A stretch of 64,000 nt of DNA, taken from positions 26,204 to 90,203 of the forward strand of contig JAEULB010000092.1 of assembly GCA_016792585.1 (NCBI GenBank), in the 5' to 3' direction. Source of the DNA: Rhodospirillaceae bacterium (GTDB taxonomy: Bacteria; Pseudomonadota; Alphaproteobacteria; SHVZ01). Both the position numbers and the translations under genes were made by a program. Position 1 is the first letter of the stretch, and each line of letters starts with the position of its first letter. The notes beneath the pieces are model-generated. The model was not told the origin of the DNA. It saw only the letters and a list, made by a program, of their open reading frames with translations, and ran no database searches. This document shows, in pieces, positions 15,618 through 24,599 of the stretch.

Positions 15618-18590
15618 ATGACAAGCTTACTCCGATTCGCACCTTCCGACCTAACCCCGAGGCCGGCCGATCCGGCCCTGGCCAAGGTCGCCCGCGACCG
15701 CTGGCTGGAGCGGGCCTCCGACCTCGACGACGAGGACCAGAGGGCCGCCGCGCTGGCATTGATCGAGGATCCCGACGCTGGTTCGCTGCTGACAACGGTC
15801 TTCGGGTCGAGCCCGTTCCTCACCGAATGTCTTCTGGCCGAGATCCCCTTCACCCTCGGCCTCGCCGAAAGCGGACCCGAGGCCGGCCTCGCCGAGGCGC
15901 TGGCATCGATTCCGCCGCTTGGGACCGAGGAAGACCAGGCGGCGCTGATGGCCGGGCTCCGCCGGGCCCGGCGGAAGGCGGCGCTGGCGATCGCGCTCGC
16001 CGACCTCGCCGGGCTCTGGCCGGTCGAGAAGGTCACGAGGGGGCTGAGCGACCTCGCCGAGGCGGCGCTGCAGGCGACCGTCGACCACCTGCTCAGGAAA
16101 TTGCGCGCCAGCGGCAAGGTGCCGCTGCCGCAGACCGAGCCGCCCTCGGAGGGCGCCGGGCTGTTCGTGCTGGCGATGGGGAAGCTCGGATCGCGCGAGC
16201 TCAACTATTCGAGCGACATCGACCTGATGGTCTTCTACGACGAGACCATGCCCGGCTTCGCCGAGGTCGACGACCTGCAGCAGCGCTTCGTGCGCCTGGT
16301 GCGCGACATGGTGAAGATCCTGTCGGAGCGGACATCCGAGGGTTACGTCTTCCGCACCGACCTTCGCCTCCGCCCCGATCCGGGTGCCACCCCGGTCGCG
16401 ATCTCGGTCGGCGCCGCCGAGGTCTACTACGAGAGCCTCGGCCAGAACTGGGAACGGGCGGCGATGATCAAGGGCCGCCCGGTCGCCGGCGACCTCGCCG
16501 CCGGCAAGCGCTTCCTCAAGCACCTGAAACCGTTTGTCTGGCGCAAGCATCTCGACTTCGCCGCGATCCGCGACATCCACTCGATCAAGCGCCAGATCCA
16601 TGCCGCCAAGGGCGGCGCCGACATCGCAGTCGCCGGCCACAACCTCAAGCTCGGCCGCGGCGGCATCAGAGAGATCGAGTTCTTCGCCCAGACCCAGCAG
16701 CTGATCTGGGGCGGCCGCGACCCGTCCTTGCGCGTGCGTCCGACGATCGAGGCGCTGAACGCGCTGGTGGCCTCCGATCACGTCACCCGCGAGGCCGCCG
16801 ACGATCTCGCCGACGCTTATCTCACGCTCAGGACCGCCGAGCACCGTCTGCAGATGATCGCCGACGAGCAGACGCAGACGCTGCCGGCGGACGCGGCCGG
16901 GCTGGAACGGCTCGCAGCGTTCCTTGGCCATGCGAATGCCGATGCCTTCGGGACCGCGATCACCAAGGTGCTGAAGCGGGTCGAGCGCCGCTACGCGCGG
17001 CTGTTCGAGGAGGCTCCCAGCCTTTCGGGCCCCGGCAACCTGGTCTTCACCGGCACCGAGGACGATCCGGGCACGATCGAGACGCTGACCAAGCTCGGAT
17101 ATCGCGATGCCTCGATGGTGTGCGCCACCGTGCGCGGGTGGCACCACGGCCGCTACCGCGCGACGCGGAGCGAGCGGGCGCGCCAGATCCTGACCGAGCT
17201 GATGCCGGCCCTGCTGGGCTCACTGGCCAAGACCTCGGATGCCGACGGCGCCTTCCTTCGCTTCGATGCGTTCCTGAAGGCGCTGCCCGCCGGCGTGCAG
17301 GTCTTTTCGCTTCTGCATCAGAATCCGCGCCTGCTGGAACTCCTCTCGGAGGTGATGGGGTCGGCGCCGCATCTCGCCGAGGCGCTCGGCAATCGTCCGA
17401 CCCGGCTCGAGGCGGTCCTGACCCCGGGCACGATGGCGGCACCGCCCGGCGTCGAGGCGCTGAAGGCCGAGCTCGACCGCGCGCTCGAGGACGCCGACGG
17501 CTACGAGGCGGTGCTCGACCTCACCCGACGCTGGGCCGAGGACCGCAAGTTCGCGCTGGGCCTCCACGTGCTGTCGGGCGACAGCGACGCCGATCAGCTG
17601 GCGCCGGCGATCACCGACATCGCCGAGGCGGTCGTCGACCGGCTGACCGAGCGGACCGGACGCCTTCTCACCGAGGCGCACGGCCGCGTGCCGGATGCCG
17701 GCATGGCCGTGCTCGCCCTCGGCAAGCTCGGCAGCGGCGAGATGAACATCGGCTCCGACCTCGACATGATCTTCGTCTACGACGCGCCGGTCGATCTCGA
17801 GTCCGATGGGGCCAAGCCGCTGCAGGCGGGCCTCTACTTCGGGCGCTGGAGCCAGCGGCTGATCTCGGGCCTGACGGTGCGCACCGCCGAAGGCTCGCTC
17901 TACGAAGTCGACATGCGGCTCCGCCCGTCGGGCAACAAGGGGCCGATCGCCTCCAACCTCGACGGCTTCGTCCGCTACCAGATGACCGAGGCCTGGACCT
18001 GGGAGCACATGGCGCTGACGAGGGCGCGTCCGATCGCGGGGCCAGCGCCGTTGAGGGAGGCCGCCGCCGCGGCTGTGAGGAGCATCCTCACCAGCCCGCG
18101 CGATTCCGACAAGCTCCTCGCCGACGTCGCCGACATGCGCCAGCGCATGGCGAAGGAGCATCCCGAGACGTCTCCCTGGAAAGTGAAGCACCGCCCCGGC
18201 GGGATGGTGGACATCGAGTTCATCGCCCAGTACCTCCAGCTTCTCCACGCCCCGAGGAATCCCGAAGTGCTCGCCGCCAACACCACCGACGCCATCGGCC
18301 GACTCGCGGATGCCGGCGCGCTGGATCGCACCGACGCCGACCGCCTGATCGAGGCGATGCGGCTCTGGCGCCGGCTACAGGGATTTCTTCGCGTCACCAC
18401 CGGCGGCGACTTCGATCCCTCGACTGCCTCGGAGGGCGTACGTCGCGCGTTGATCAAGGCGGGCGGCGCCGTCGACTTCGATGCCCTCGCGACCAAGGTC
18501 GAGACGACGGCCGCCTGGGTTCGTGGTTTCTATCGGCGGATCGTCGACGAGCCGTCCGAAGCGCTCAAGAAGAAGGAAATGACCTCATGA
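15618..18590 (+). CDS. glnE: Bifunctional glutamine synthetase adenylyltransferase / adenylyl-removing enzyme
   Basis: The 990-residue protein has two nucleotidyltransferase domains. The first motif, GSRELNYSSDIDLMVF, is near residue 190 and belongs to the adenylyl-removing half. The second, GSGEMNIGSDLDMIF, is near residue 704 in the adenylylating half. The GlnE-specific GRGGIREIEFFAQ and PGGMVDIEFIAQ repeats follow each domain. It modifies glutamine synthetase in response to PII and glutamine. The start ATG at 15618 gives the normal N-terminus; a TTG at 15564 would add 18 unlikely residues. The stop overlaps the peroxiredoxin start as ATGA, a pairing seen in other Alphaproteobacteria. Confidence 0.96.
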   Translation: MTSLLRFAPSDLTPRPADPALAKVARDRWLERASDLDDEDQRAAALALIEDPDAGSLLTTVFGSSPFLTECLLAEIPFTLGLAESGPEAGLAEALASIPPLGTEEDQAALMAGLRRARRKAALAIALADLAGLWPVEKVTRGLSDLAEAALQATVDHLLRKLRASGKVPLPQTEPPSEGAGLFVLAMGKLGSRELNYSSDIDLMVFYDETMPGFAEVDDLQQRFVRLVRDMVKILSERTSEGYVFRTDLRLRPDPGATPVAISVGAAEVYYESLGQNWERAAMIKGRPVAGDLAAGKRFLKHLKPFVWRKHLDFAAIRDIHSIKRQIHAAKGGADIAVAGHNLKLGRGGIREIEFFAQTQQLIWGGRDPSLRVRPTIEALNALVASDHVTREAADDLADAYLTLRTAEHRLQMIADEQTQTLPADAAGLERLAAFLGHANADAFGTAITKVLKRVERRYARLFEEAPSLSGPGNLVFTGTEDDPGTIETLTKLGYRDASMVCATVRGWHHGRYRATRSERARQILTELMPALLGSLAKTSDADGAFLRFDAFLKALPAGVQVFSLLHQNPRLLELLSEVMGSAPHLAEALGNRPTRLEAVLTPGTMAAPPGVEALKAELDRALEDADGYEAVLDLTRRWAEDRKFALGLHVLSGDSDADQLAPAITDIAEAVVDRLTERTGRLLTEAHGRVPDAGMAVLALGKLGSGEMNIGSDLDMIFVYDAPVDLESDGAKPLQAGLYFGRWSQRLISGLTVRTAEGSLYEVDMRLRPSGNKGPIASNLDGFVRYQMTEAWTWEHMALTRARPIAGPAPLREAAAAAVRSILTSPRDSDKLLADVADMRQRMAKEHPETSPWKVKHRPGGMVDIEFIAQYLQLLHAPRNPEVLAANTTDAIGRLADAGALDRTDADRLIEAMRLWRRLQGFLRVTTGGDFDPSTASEGVRRALIKAGGAVDFDALATKVETTAAWVRGFYRRIVDEPSEALKKKEMTS

Positions 18591-19051
18591 CCCTCGATGC
18601 CGGCAACAAGGCTCCCGCCGTCACTCTTCCGGTCTCAGGCGGCGGCGAGCTGGCGCTCTCCAAGCTCAAGGGAAAGCCGGTGGTGGTCTATTTCTATCCG
18701 AAGGACAACACCTCGGGCTGCACCAAGGAGGCTCAGGACTTCCAGGCGGCGATGGCGAAGTTCAGGAAGGCCGGCGCCGAGGTGATCGGCATCTCCAAGG
18801 ATACGGTCGCAAGCCACGACAAGTTCGCCGCCAAGTACGACCTTTCCTTCCCGCTGATGTCCGACACCGAAGGCAAGGCCTGCGAAGCCTTCGGCACCTG
18901 GGTCGAGAAAAGTCTCTATGGCCGGAAGTACATGGGCATCGAGCGCGCGACCTTCCTGATCGATGCGAAGGGCGTGGTCCGCAACGTCTGGCGCAAGGTC
19001 AAGGTGCCGGGCCATGTCGATGACGTGCTTGCTGCTGTGAAGGCGCTCTAG
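18587..19051 (+). CDS. bcp: Thioredoxin-dependent thiol peroxidase, BCP/PrxQ type
   Basis: The 154-residue peroxiredoxin has the active-site segment FYPKDNTSGCTKEAQDF with the peroxidatic Cys near residue 46. The classical partner Cys five residues later is replaced by Gln. A second Cys lies at GKACEAFG near residue 99. The C-terminal YGRKYMGIERATFLID is family typical. It reduces hydroperoxides in the cytoplasm. It is translationally coupled to glnE through ATGA. Confidence 0.93.
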   Translation: MTLDAGNKAPAVTLPVSGGGELALSKLKGKPVVVYFYPKDNTSGCTKEAQDFQAAMAKFRKAGAEVIGISKDTVASHDKFAAKYDLSFPLMSDTEGKACEAFGTWVEKSLYGRKYMGIERATFLIDAKGVVRNVWRKVKVPGHVDDVLAAVKAL

Positions 19052-19061
19052 GGCTCGCCCG

Positions 19062-19532
19062 GTGCCTGAGCCGGTCTTCGAGGAGATCGAGCCGCAGGGA
19101 CGGCTTGCCCAGCTGCTCGCATACTGGCAGCGGCTCGCCGGCGGCGAGGTGCCTCGCCGCACCCAGATCGACCTGATGGAGATCAGCCCGGCGGTGCTGC
19201 CGCATGTCTTCCTGGTCGACGTCCTCGATGACGGCCGCAGGTTCCGCTGGCGGCTGATCGGCCAGCACATCGTCCGCCAGGCCGGCACCGACGATACCGG
19301 CCTCGACCTTGGAATCAGCATCGCGCCGGCGATGCGCGACACCATCATCGGCCAGTACAAGCAGGTGATCCGGGAGCGCCGGCCGCTCAGCCATCGCGGC
19401 GGCTTCATCGGGCGCGATCAGCGCACCTACCGCTACGAACGCCTGCTGCTTCCGGTGCTTTCCGCCGACGGCACCTGGATCGACACGGTGCTGGGCGCGG
19501 CGGTCTTCAGCCCGCAGCCTCACACGACGTGA
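19062..19532 (+). CDS. PAS-like protein (PAS_5/DUF1457 type), copy 1
   Basis: The 156-residue protein has no other domain. Conserved stretches are LLAYWQRLAGGEVPRR, LPHVFLVDVLDDGRRFRWRL and YRYERLLLPVLSADG, the pattern of the short PAS_5 family common in Rhodospirillales. It presumably binds a small ligand, but with no output domain its partner is unknown. The GTG start lies 10 bp after bcp, so it may be co-transcribed with glnE-bcp. A clear paralogue follows at 19644. Confidence 0.75.
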   Translation: MPEPVFEEIEPQGRLAQLLAYWQRLAGGEVPRRTQIDLMEISPAVLPHVFLVDVLDDGRRFRWRLIGQHIVRQAGTDDTGLDLGISIAPAMRDTIIGQYKQVIRERRPLSHRGGFIGRDQRTYRYERLLLPVLSADGTWIDTVLGAAVFSPQPHTT

Positions 19533-19581
19533 TCCCCGTCACCTCCCCCTGCTTAACCTATAACTAAGCTCATAAGCTCGT

Positions 19582-19627
19582 TTGCTGCCACCCTTCGGCG
19601 TCCCGCGCGCCGAAGGCTGGCAAGCAA
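19582..19627 (+). repeat. Extended hairpin between the two PAS-like genes
   Basis: CCTTCGGCG at 19592-19600 pairs perfectly with CGCCGAAGG at 19608-19616 over a 7-nt loop. The stem extends outward through GCCA/TGGC and TTGCT/AGCAA with one mismatch and one bulge. There is no T run, so an intrinsic terminator is unlikely on the plus strand. An mRNA-processing or stabilising hairpin between paralogues is possible. Confidence 0.5.
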
Positions 19628-19643
19628 GGGTCGGAGATGGTGT

Positions 19644-20126
19644 TTGGCGTCGCCTGATCTTCAGGATTCGGTCTTCGAGACGATCGAGCCGTCAGGTCTT
19701 TTGGCCCGGCTGGTCGCCTATTGGCGCCGTCTGGTTCCGGCCGGGCTTCCGGGACGCCAGCATGTCGATCCGGTCGAGATCGGCGCGACGCTGCTGCCGC
19801 ACATCTTCCTTGCCGACGTGCTCGACGACGGCCGCCGGTTCCGCTGGCGGCTGATCGGGACCCACATCGTCAATCACGCCGCCAGCGACGACACCGGCCG
19901 CGATCTCGATGCCACCATCGCGCCAGCGATGCGCGAGACGATCATCGGCCATTATCGCGAGACGATGCGGACGCGCCACCCGCTCTGCCACCGCAGCAAA
20001 TTCGTCGGCCGCGACCGCCGCGTCTATCGCTACGAGCGGGTGCTGATGCCGCTCGCAGCCGACGGCAGCGCCATCGACATGATTCTCGGCGGCGCGGTGT
20101 TCGGCCGCCTTTCCGACGGCGCCTAG
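19644..20126 (+). CDS. PAS-like protein (PAS_5/DUF1457 type), copy 2
   Basis: This 160-residue protein is a paralogue of the preceding gene: LPHIFLADVLDDGRRFRWRLIG, IAPAMRETIIGHY and YRYERVLMPLAADG match copy 1 almost residue for residue. The start is a TTG with GGAG 7 nt upstream; no ATG or GTG is in frame nearby. Its TAG stop shares the palindrome CTAG with the stop of the convergent TRAP permease gene. It is a single PAS fold without output domain; the function is unknown. Confidence 0.75.
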   Translation: MASPDLQDSVFETIEPSGLLARLVAYWRRLVPAGLPGRQHVDPVEIGATLLPHIFLADVLDDGRRFRWRLIGTHIVNHAASDDTGRDLDATIAPAMRETIIGHYRETMRTRHPLCHRSKFVGRDRRVYRYERVLMPLAADGSAIDMILGGAVFGRLSDGA

Positions 20127-22303
20127 CCTGCCGTCGACGGCTTGGCCGCGCGATTCTTGATCACCTGGCGGATCAGGATCGGGCTTGCGACGGCGAGGCC
20201 GGCGAGCGTGCTCGGAAGGCCCGGCGCGATCGTCGGCAGCGCCGCGACTCCCAGCACGATTCGCTCCCATCCGGCCAGCGGCGCGATGCCGTAGCCGCCA
20301 AAGGCCATCGACAGCAGCACGATGCCGGCGGCGCAGCCGAGCGTCGTGAGGATGAAGGCCGGCCAGGTGAACTCCGGCGTCACGATCAGCATCGCCGGAC
20401 CGTAGACGAAGACGAACGGCACCAACACCTTGCCGAGGCCGAGGCGGAAGGCGGTGTTGCCGGTCTTGAACGGGTCGGCACCGGCCATGCTGGCCCCGGC
20501 ATAGGCCGCGAGCGCCACCGGCGGGGTGATGTCGGCGAGCACGCCGTAATAGAAGACGAAGAAGTGCGCGACGATCGGCTGCACGCCAAGCATGCCGAGC
20601 GCCGGTGCGGCGACCGTCACCATGATGATGTAGTTGGCCGTGGTCGGCACGCCGCATCCGAGCAGGATGCAGACGAAGCCGGTCATGATCAGCGTGAAGA
20701 ACAGCGTCGCGCCGTTCTCGGTGAACCAGCCGACCGGCAGCAGCGACAGGGTCAGCCCGCCGAGTTCGCTCGCGAAGCTCGTGACGATGAACGAGATCTT
20801 GAAGCCGACGCCGGTCAGCGTGACGATGCCGACGATGATGCCGACGGTCGCCGCCGCGGCACCGACCGAGATCGCGTACTTGGCGCCGACGACGAAGGAA
20901 TCGACCATGTCGATCACCCGCGCCTTGCCTTCGTCGGTCGAGAGCCAGGCATGGACCGCGAGCACCGCGACGACGCCGATCATCGGCAGCGAGAACCACA
21001 GGTTGGTGGTGACCCCGAAGACGACCGACAGCACCAGTGCCGCGAAATAGCCGACGGTGACGGCCGGCATCCGGCCGAGCCCGACGACGAGGCAGCAGGT
21101 GATGCCCCAGAAGGCCGCGAGGTACGGCGTGAAGCCCGAGAACAGGATCAGCAGCAGGGCCGCCAGCGGCATTACCGTCTGCCAGCCCTTTCGCAGCACC
21201 TCGGCCGCATTCGGCAGTTCGTCGGCGCGGAGGCCACGCATGCCGGTGCGCTTCGCCTCGAAATGCACCTGGCAGAAGACGCCGAAGAAATGCATGAAGG
21301 CCGGCACGATCGCCGCCAGGATCACGCTGGTGTAGGAGACGTTCAGGAACTCGACCATCAGGAACGCGGCCGCACCCATGATCGGCGGCGTGATCTGGCC
21401 GCCGGTCGAGGCGGTCGATTCCACTGCAGCGGCGAAGTGGCGCGGATAGCCCAGCCGGATCATCGCCGGAATGGTCAACGAACCGACGGTAACGGTGTTG
21501 GCGATCGACGAGCCCGAGATCATGCCGAACATCGCCGAGCCGAAGATCGAGACCTTGGCCGGGCCGCCGGCATAGCGGCCGGCGACGATCGAGGCGAGGT
21601 CGATGAAAAGCTGACCCAAGCCGATCCGCGTCGCCAGCACGCCAAACAGCACGTAGTGGAAGACGTATGTGGCGACCACGCCGAGCGCGATGCCGTAGAT
21701 GCCCTGGCTGGTGAGATACAGGTGGTTGACGATGTTACCCCACGTCGCGCCGGGGTGCTGCAGGATGCCGGGCATCGAGGGGCCGAAATAGGCGTAGAGC
21801 ATCATCAGGATGGCGATCACCGGCAGCGGCCAGCCAACGCCCCGGCGCGTCGCCTCCAGCAGCACGACAATCAGGATCGTTCCCATCGCCACGTCGACGA
21901 ACAGCGGGTTGCCGACGCGGAAGGCGAGATCGGCGAAGATCCACGGCACGTAGAGGCTGGCGACCGCGGCGGCGATCGCCAGCGCCCAGTCGACGATCGA
22001 GATGCCGAAGGGCCGCCACCACGCCACCGTCGGCTCGCGGTTCTCGTGCGCCTTCAGGAACGGGAAGACCAGGAAGATCATCCCGATCACGAAGGCCATG
22101 TGGATGCCGCGATGCGTGGTCTCGCGCAGCAGCCCGAAGCCGGCCGTGTAGTAGTGGAAGCCCGAGAGCGTCAGCAGCAGGATCCCGACGATCCAGCCCG
22201 CCGTCGGCGTCAGCGGCCGAAAGCGCATCTCGGGATCGAACTTCTCCTCGAGCGCGCGGGCTTCGGTGATCGCGGCGGCGGTGGTCGACATGGGAACGCT
22301 CAT
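20123..22303 (-). CDS. TRAP transporter permease, fused 4TM/12TM
   Basis: The 726-residue inner-membrane protein fuses the small (DctQ-like) and large (DctM-like) TRAP subunits. An N-terminal block of four helices is followed by about twelve more. The large subunit shows GMISGSSIANTVTVGSLTIP and GGQITPPIMGAAAFLM, the conserved substrate-path motifs. Such fused permeases work with TAXI-type binding proteins, and one lies immediately upstream. Together they import a carboxylate or similar solute with a sodium or proton gradient. An alternative ATG four codons in is possible. Confidence 0.94.
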   Translation of the reverse strand: MSVPMSTTAAAITEARALEEKFDPEMRFRPLTPTAGWIVGILLLTLSGFHYYTAGFGLLRETTHRGIHMAFVIGMIFLVFPFLKAHENREPTVAWWRPFGISIVDWALAIAAAVASLYVPWIFADLAFRVGNPLFVDVAMGTILIVVLLEATRRGVGWPLPVIAILMMLYAYFGPSMPGILQHPGATWGNIVNHLYLTSQGIYGIALGVVATYVFHYVLFGVLATRIGLGQLFIDLASIVAGRYAGGPAKVSIFGSAMFGMISGSSIANTVTVGSLTIPAMIRLGYPRHFAAAVESTASTGGQITPPIMGAAAFLMVEFLNVSYTSVILAAIVPAFMHFFGVFCQVHFEAKRTGMRGLRADELPNAAEVLRKGWQTVMPLAALLLILFSGFTPYLAAFWGITCCLVVGLGRMPAVTVGYFAALVLSVVFGVTTNLWFSLPMIGVVAVLAVHAWLSTDEGKARVIDMVDSFVVGAKYAISVGAAAATVGIIVGIVTLTGVGFKISFIVTSFASELGGLTLSLLPVGWFTENGATLFFTLIMTGFVCILLGCGVPTTANYIIMVTVAAPALGMLGVQPIVAHFFVFYYGVLADITPPVALAAYAGASMAGADPFKTGNTAFRLGLGKVLVPFVFVYGPAMLIVTPEFTWPAFILTTLGCAAGIVLLSMAFGGYGIAPLAGWERIVLGVAALPTIAPGLPSTLAGLAVASPILIRQVIKNRAAKPSTAG

Positions 22304-22323
22304 CGAAATCGGGACGGATAAGG

Positions 22324-22359
22324 AAGGCCCCTCTCCAGCCTGCGCCGGAGAGGGGCCTT
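22324..22359 (-). terminator. Strong 13-bp hairpin between TAXI and permease genes
   Basis: AAGGCCCCTCTCC at 22324-22336 pairs perfectly with GGAGAGGGGCCTT at 22347-22359 over a 10-nt loop. It lies between the binding-protein stop and the permease start. No long T run follows. Such intercistronic hairpins usually protect the upstream mRNA or cause partial termination, so that the binding protein is made in excess of the permease. Confidence 0.6.
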
Positions 22360-22381
22360 GAGAACGGCTATGCGGCGAGGC

Positions 22382-23347
22382 CTACTTCAGAAGGCCGGCT
22401 TCCTTGTAGAACTTCGCAGCACCCGGGTGCCACGGCACGCTCGGGCCGGCGGTCGCGGTCGCCTTGACGATCGACTTGCCCTTGGCGTGGCCGGCATCGA
22501 GCGCGGCGCGGGTCTTGTCGCTCCACAGCGCCTTGGTGATGTCGTAGACCAGCGCCTCCGGCACTTTGGCCGAGGTAACCCACTGCGCGCCGACCGCAAG
22601 GGTCTTCGCCGCGGCCGCACCCTTGTAGGTGTTGGCCGGGATCTCGTCGGCGGCGAAGAACGAGTACTTCTTGCGGATGGCCTCCGCCTGCGGGCCGTCG
22701 ATCGGCACGATGTCGATGCCGGGGCCCGCGGCCGCGAGCTCGGTGATCGCGCTGGTCGGGTAGCCGCCGACGAAGATGAAGGCGTCCATGCCGCCGTCGC
22801 GCATCTTCTCGGCTGCCTGGTTCGGCTTCAGGTAATCGGCCTTCACGTCCTTCTCCGAGAGGCCATAGCCCTCGAGGATGATCTTGGCGTCGACCAGCGT
22901 GCCCGATCCCGGCTCGTCGAGCGAGACGCGCTTGCCCTTGAGGTCGGCCGGGGTCTTGATGTTGGCGCTCTTCGCCGCGACCAGGTGGATACTCTCGGGA
23001 TAGAGGTTCGCGATCAGGCGGAGGTCGGCCGCCTTCTCCTTGCCCTCGAACAGGCCGGTGCCGGTATGCGCCCAATGGGCGACGTCGGCCTGGGCGAAGC
23101 CGGACTCGAGCGCGCCCGAGAGGATGCCGTTGACGTTGGCGACCGAGCCGTTCGAGGCCTGGGCCGTCAGCACGAGACGCGGCGGGGCCGAGATCGCGTT
23201 CGCGATGATGCCGCCGATCGGATAGTAGGTGCCGGCGGTGCCGCCGGTGCCGATGCGGAAGAAGGCCGGGGCCTGGGCGAAGGCATCGCGGCCGATCAGC
23301 GCCGCGGCGGCGGCCGTCAGCGCGAATTCACGTCGGGTAATGCGCAT
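22382..23347 (-). CDS. TAXI-family TRAP transporter solute-binding protein
   Basis: The 321-residue protein starts with a twin-arginine-like signal, RITRREFALTAAAAAL, cleaved near DAFA-QAP. The mature part opens with FRIGTGGTAGTYYPIGG, the hallmark of TAXI binding proteins, and continues with TAQASNGSVANVNGI. It captures the solute in the periplasm for the fused permease downstream. The start ATG at 23347 has AGGAGA at good distance, whereas a longer reading adds nine residues without a better site. The ligand of TAXI systems is mostly unknown; glutamate or C4-acids are examples. Confidence 0.93.
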   Translation of the reverse strand: MRITRREFALTAAAAALIGRDAFAQAPAFFRIGTGGTAGTYYPIGGIIANAISAPPRLVLTAQASNGSVANVNGILSGALESGFAQADVAHWAHTGTGLFEGKEKAADLRLIANLYPESIHLVAAKSANIKTPADLKGKRVSLDEPGSGTLVDAKIILEGYGLSEKDVKADYLKPNQAAEKMRDGGMDAFIFVGGYPTSAITELAAAGPGIDIVPIDGPQAEAIRKKYSFFAADEIPANTYKGAAAAKTLAVGAQWVTSAKVPEALVYDITKALWSDKTRAALDAGHAKGKSIVKATATAGPSVPWHPGAAKFYKEAGLLK

Positions 23348-23433
23348 CTTTCTCTCCTGGGAGGGGATGACCAACTGGAGCCAGTTTGGGCCGCCGGGAT
23401 ACTCGATTTCAAGCGGCCCAGGCGAGGACTATT

Positions 23434-24594
23434 TCACTCGCCGTTTTCCTTTCGGAATGGCGAGAACTCCATCAGCCGCTCGATCTCGAGCGCCATGTGC
23501 TGGCGCTCGCGCTTGAGCGCGTCCTCGACCGGCTTCGCCAGCCGTTGGTCGAAGATATGGTGAAGGCTGTAGGTCCGGGTCGGCAGGTACCCTCGCTGGA
23601 TCTTGTGGGGGCCCTGCGCACCTGCCTCGACCCGCTTCAGGCCGCGCTCGATCGCGACGTCGATGGCCTTGTAGTAGCAGGCCTCGAAATGCAGGAATTT
23701 GTAGTCGCCATCGGCGCCCCAGTTGCGGCCGTAGAGCGCCTCGGTGCCGAGCAGGTTCAGCGCGCCGGCGATCATCCTGCCGCCCGCCTCCCCGATCACC
23801 AGCACGATCTTGTCGGCCATGGTCTCGCCGAGGCGGAGGAAAAAGGCCTCGTTGAGATACGCGTGCGCCCATTTGCGGTCGACCGTGTCGAGGTAGTAGC
23901 GGAAGAAGGTCCGCCAGTGCTCCTCGCGGATTTCCGATCCGGTAATCGCGCGCACCCTGATGCCGCTGTCGGCGACCTCCTTCCGCTCCTTGCGGAGCGT
24001 CTTGCGCTTGCGCGACGCCAGCGCGTTCAGGAAATCCTCGAAGCTCCGATAACCCTGATTGGTCCAGTGGTATTGCATGCCGATGCGCCGGATCCATCCG
24101 GCGGCACCGAGCCGCGTCCACTCGTCCTCGGTCGGGAAGGTGATATGCACCGAGGAGGCGCGGCGCTGCTGGGCCAGCGTCAGCGAGGCGCCGGCAAGCT
24201 GGACTGCGAGGCCGGGATCGACGCCGGGCTTCAGGAGGATGCGCCGGCCGGTCGCCGGCGTGAAAGGCACCGCGATCTGGAGCTTGGGATAGTAGCGGCC
24301 ACCCGCCTTCATGTAGGCGTCGGCCCAGCCGTGGTCGAAGACGTATTCGCCCTGGCTGTGGTTCTTGAGATAAGCGGGGACGACGCCGAGGACCGTGCCG
24401 CCGTCGCCCTCGGCGATCAGGTGCTGAGGCAGCCAGCCGGTATCCGGCGAGACGCTGCCCGACGCCTCGAGCGCCGAGAGGAAGGCATGGCAGAGGAACG
24501 GATTCTCCGGCCCGGCGCAGGCATCCCACTCGGCCGCATCGATATCATCGATGCGCTCGGCGACGCGGACCGTGACCTGCCCGTCGCCGTCCAT
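23434..24594 (-). CDS. FemAB/GNAT-like protein of the DUF482 (PF04339) family
   Basis: The 386-residue protein shows the family landmarks NPFLCHAFLSALEASGS near the N-terminus, GEYVFDHGWADAY in the middle, and LLGTEALYGRNWGA with KIQRGYLPTRTYSLHHI at the end. These define the peptidogalycan-biosynthesis / FemAB-like acetyltransferase group, in which an aminoacyl or acyl transfer is suspected but not proven. No signal peptide is seen, so it should be cytoplasmic. It follows the RidA gene by 5 bp on the same strand and is probably co-transcribed. Confidence 0.85.
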   Translation of the reverse strand: MDGDGQVTVRVAERIDDIDAAEWDACAGPENPFLCHAFLSALEASGSVSPDTGWLPQHLIAEGDGGTVLGVVPAYLKNHSQGEYVFDHGWADAYMKAGGRYYPKLQIAVPFTPATGRRILLKPGVDPGLAVQLAGASLTLAQQRRASSVHITFPTEDEWTRLGAAGWIRRIGMQYHWTNQGYRSFEDFLNALASRKRKTLRKERKEVADSGIRVRAITGSEIREEHWRTFFRYYLDTVDRKWAHAYLNEAFFLRLGETMADKIVLVIGEAGGRMIAGALNLLGTEALYGRNWGADGDYKFLHFEACYYKAIDVAIERGLKRVEAGAQGPHKIQRGYLPTRTYSLHHIFDQRLAKPVEDALKRERQHMALEIERLMEFSPFRKENGE

Positions 24595-24599
24595 CGCCT

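Noticed and set aside
19721..22321. An 866-codon plus-strand frame opposite the TRAP permease
   Set aside because: It is His, Arg, Asp and Glu rich with no hydrophobic pattern and lies fully antisense to a clear transporter gene.
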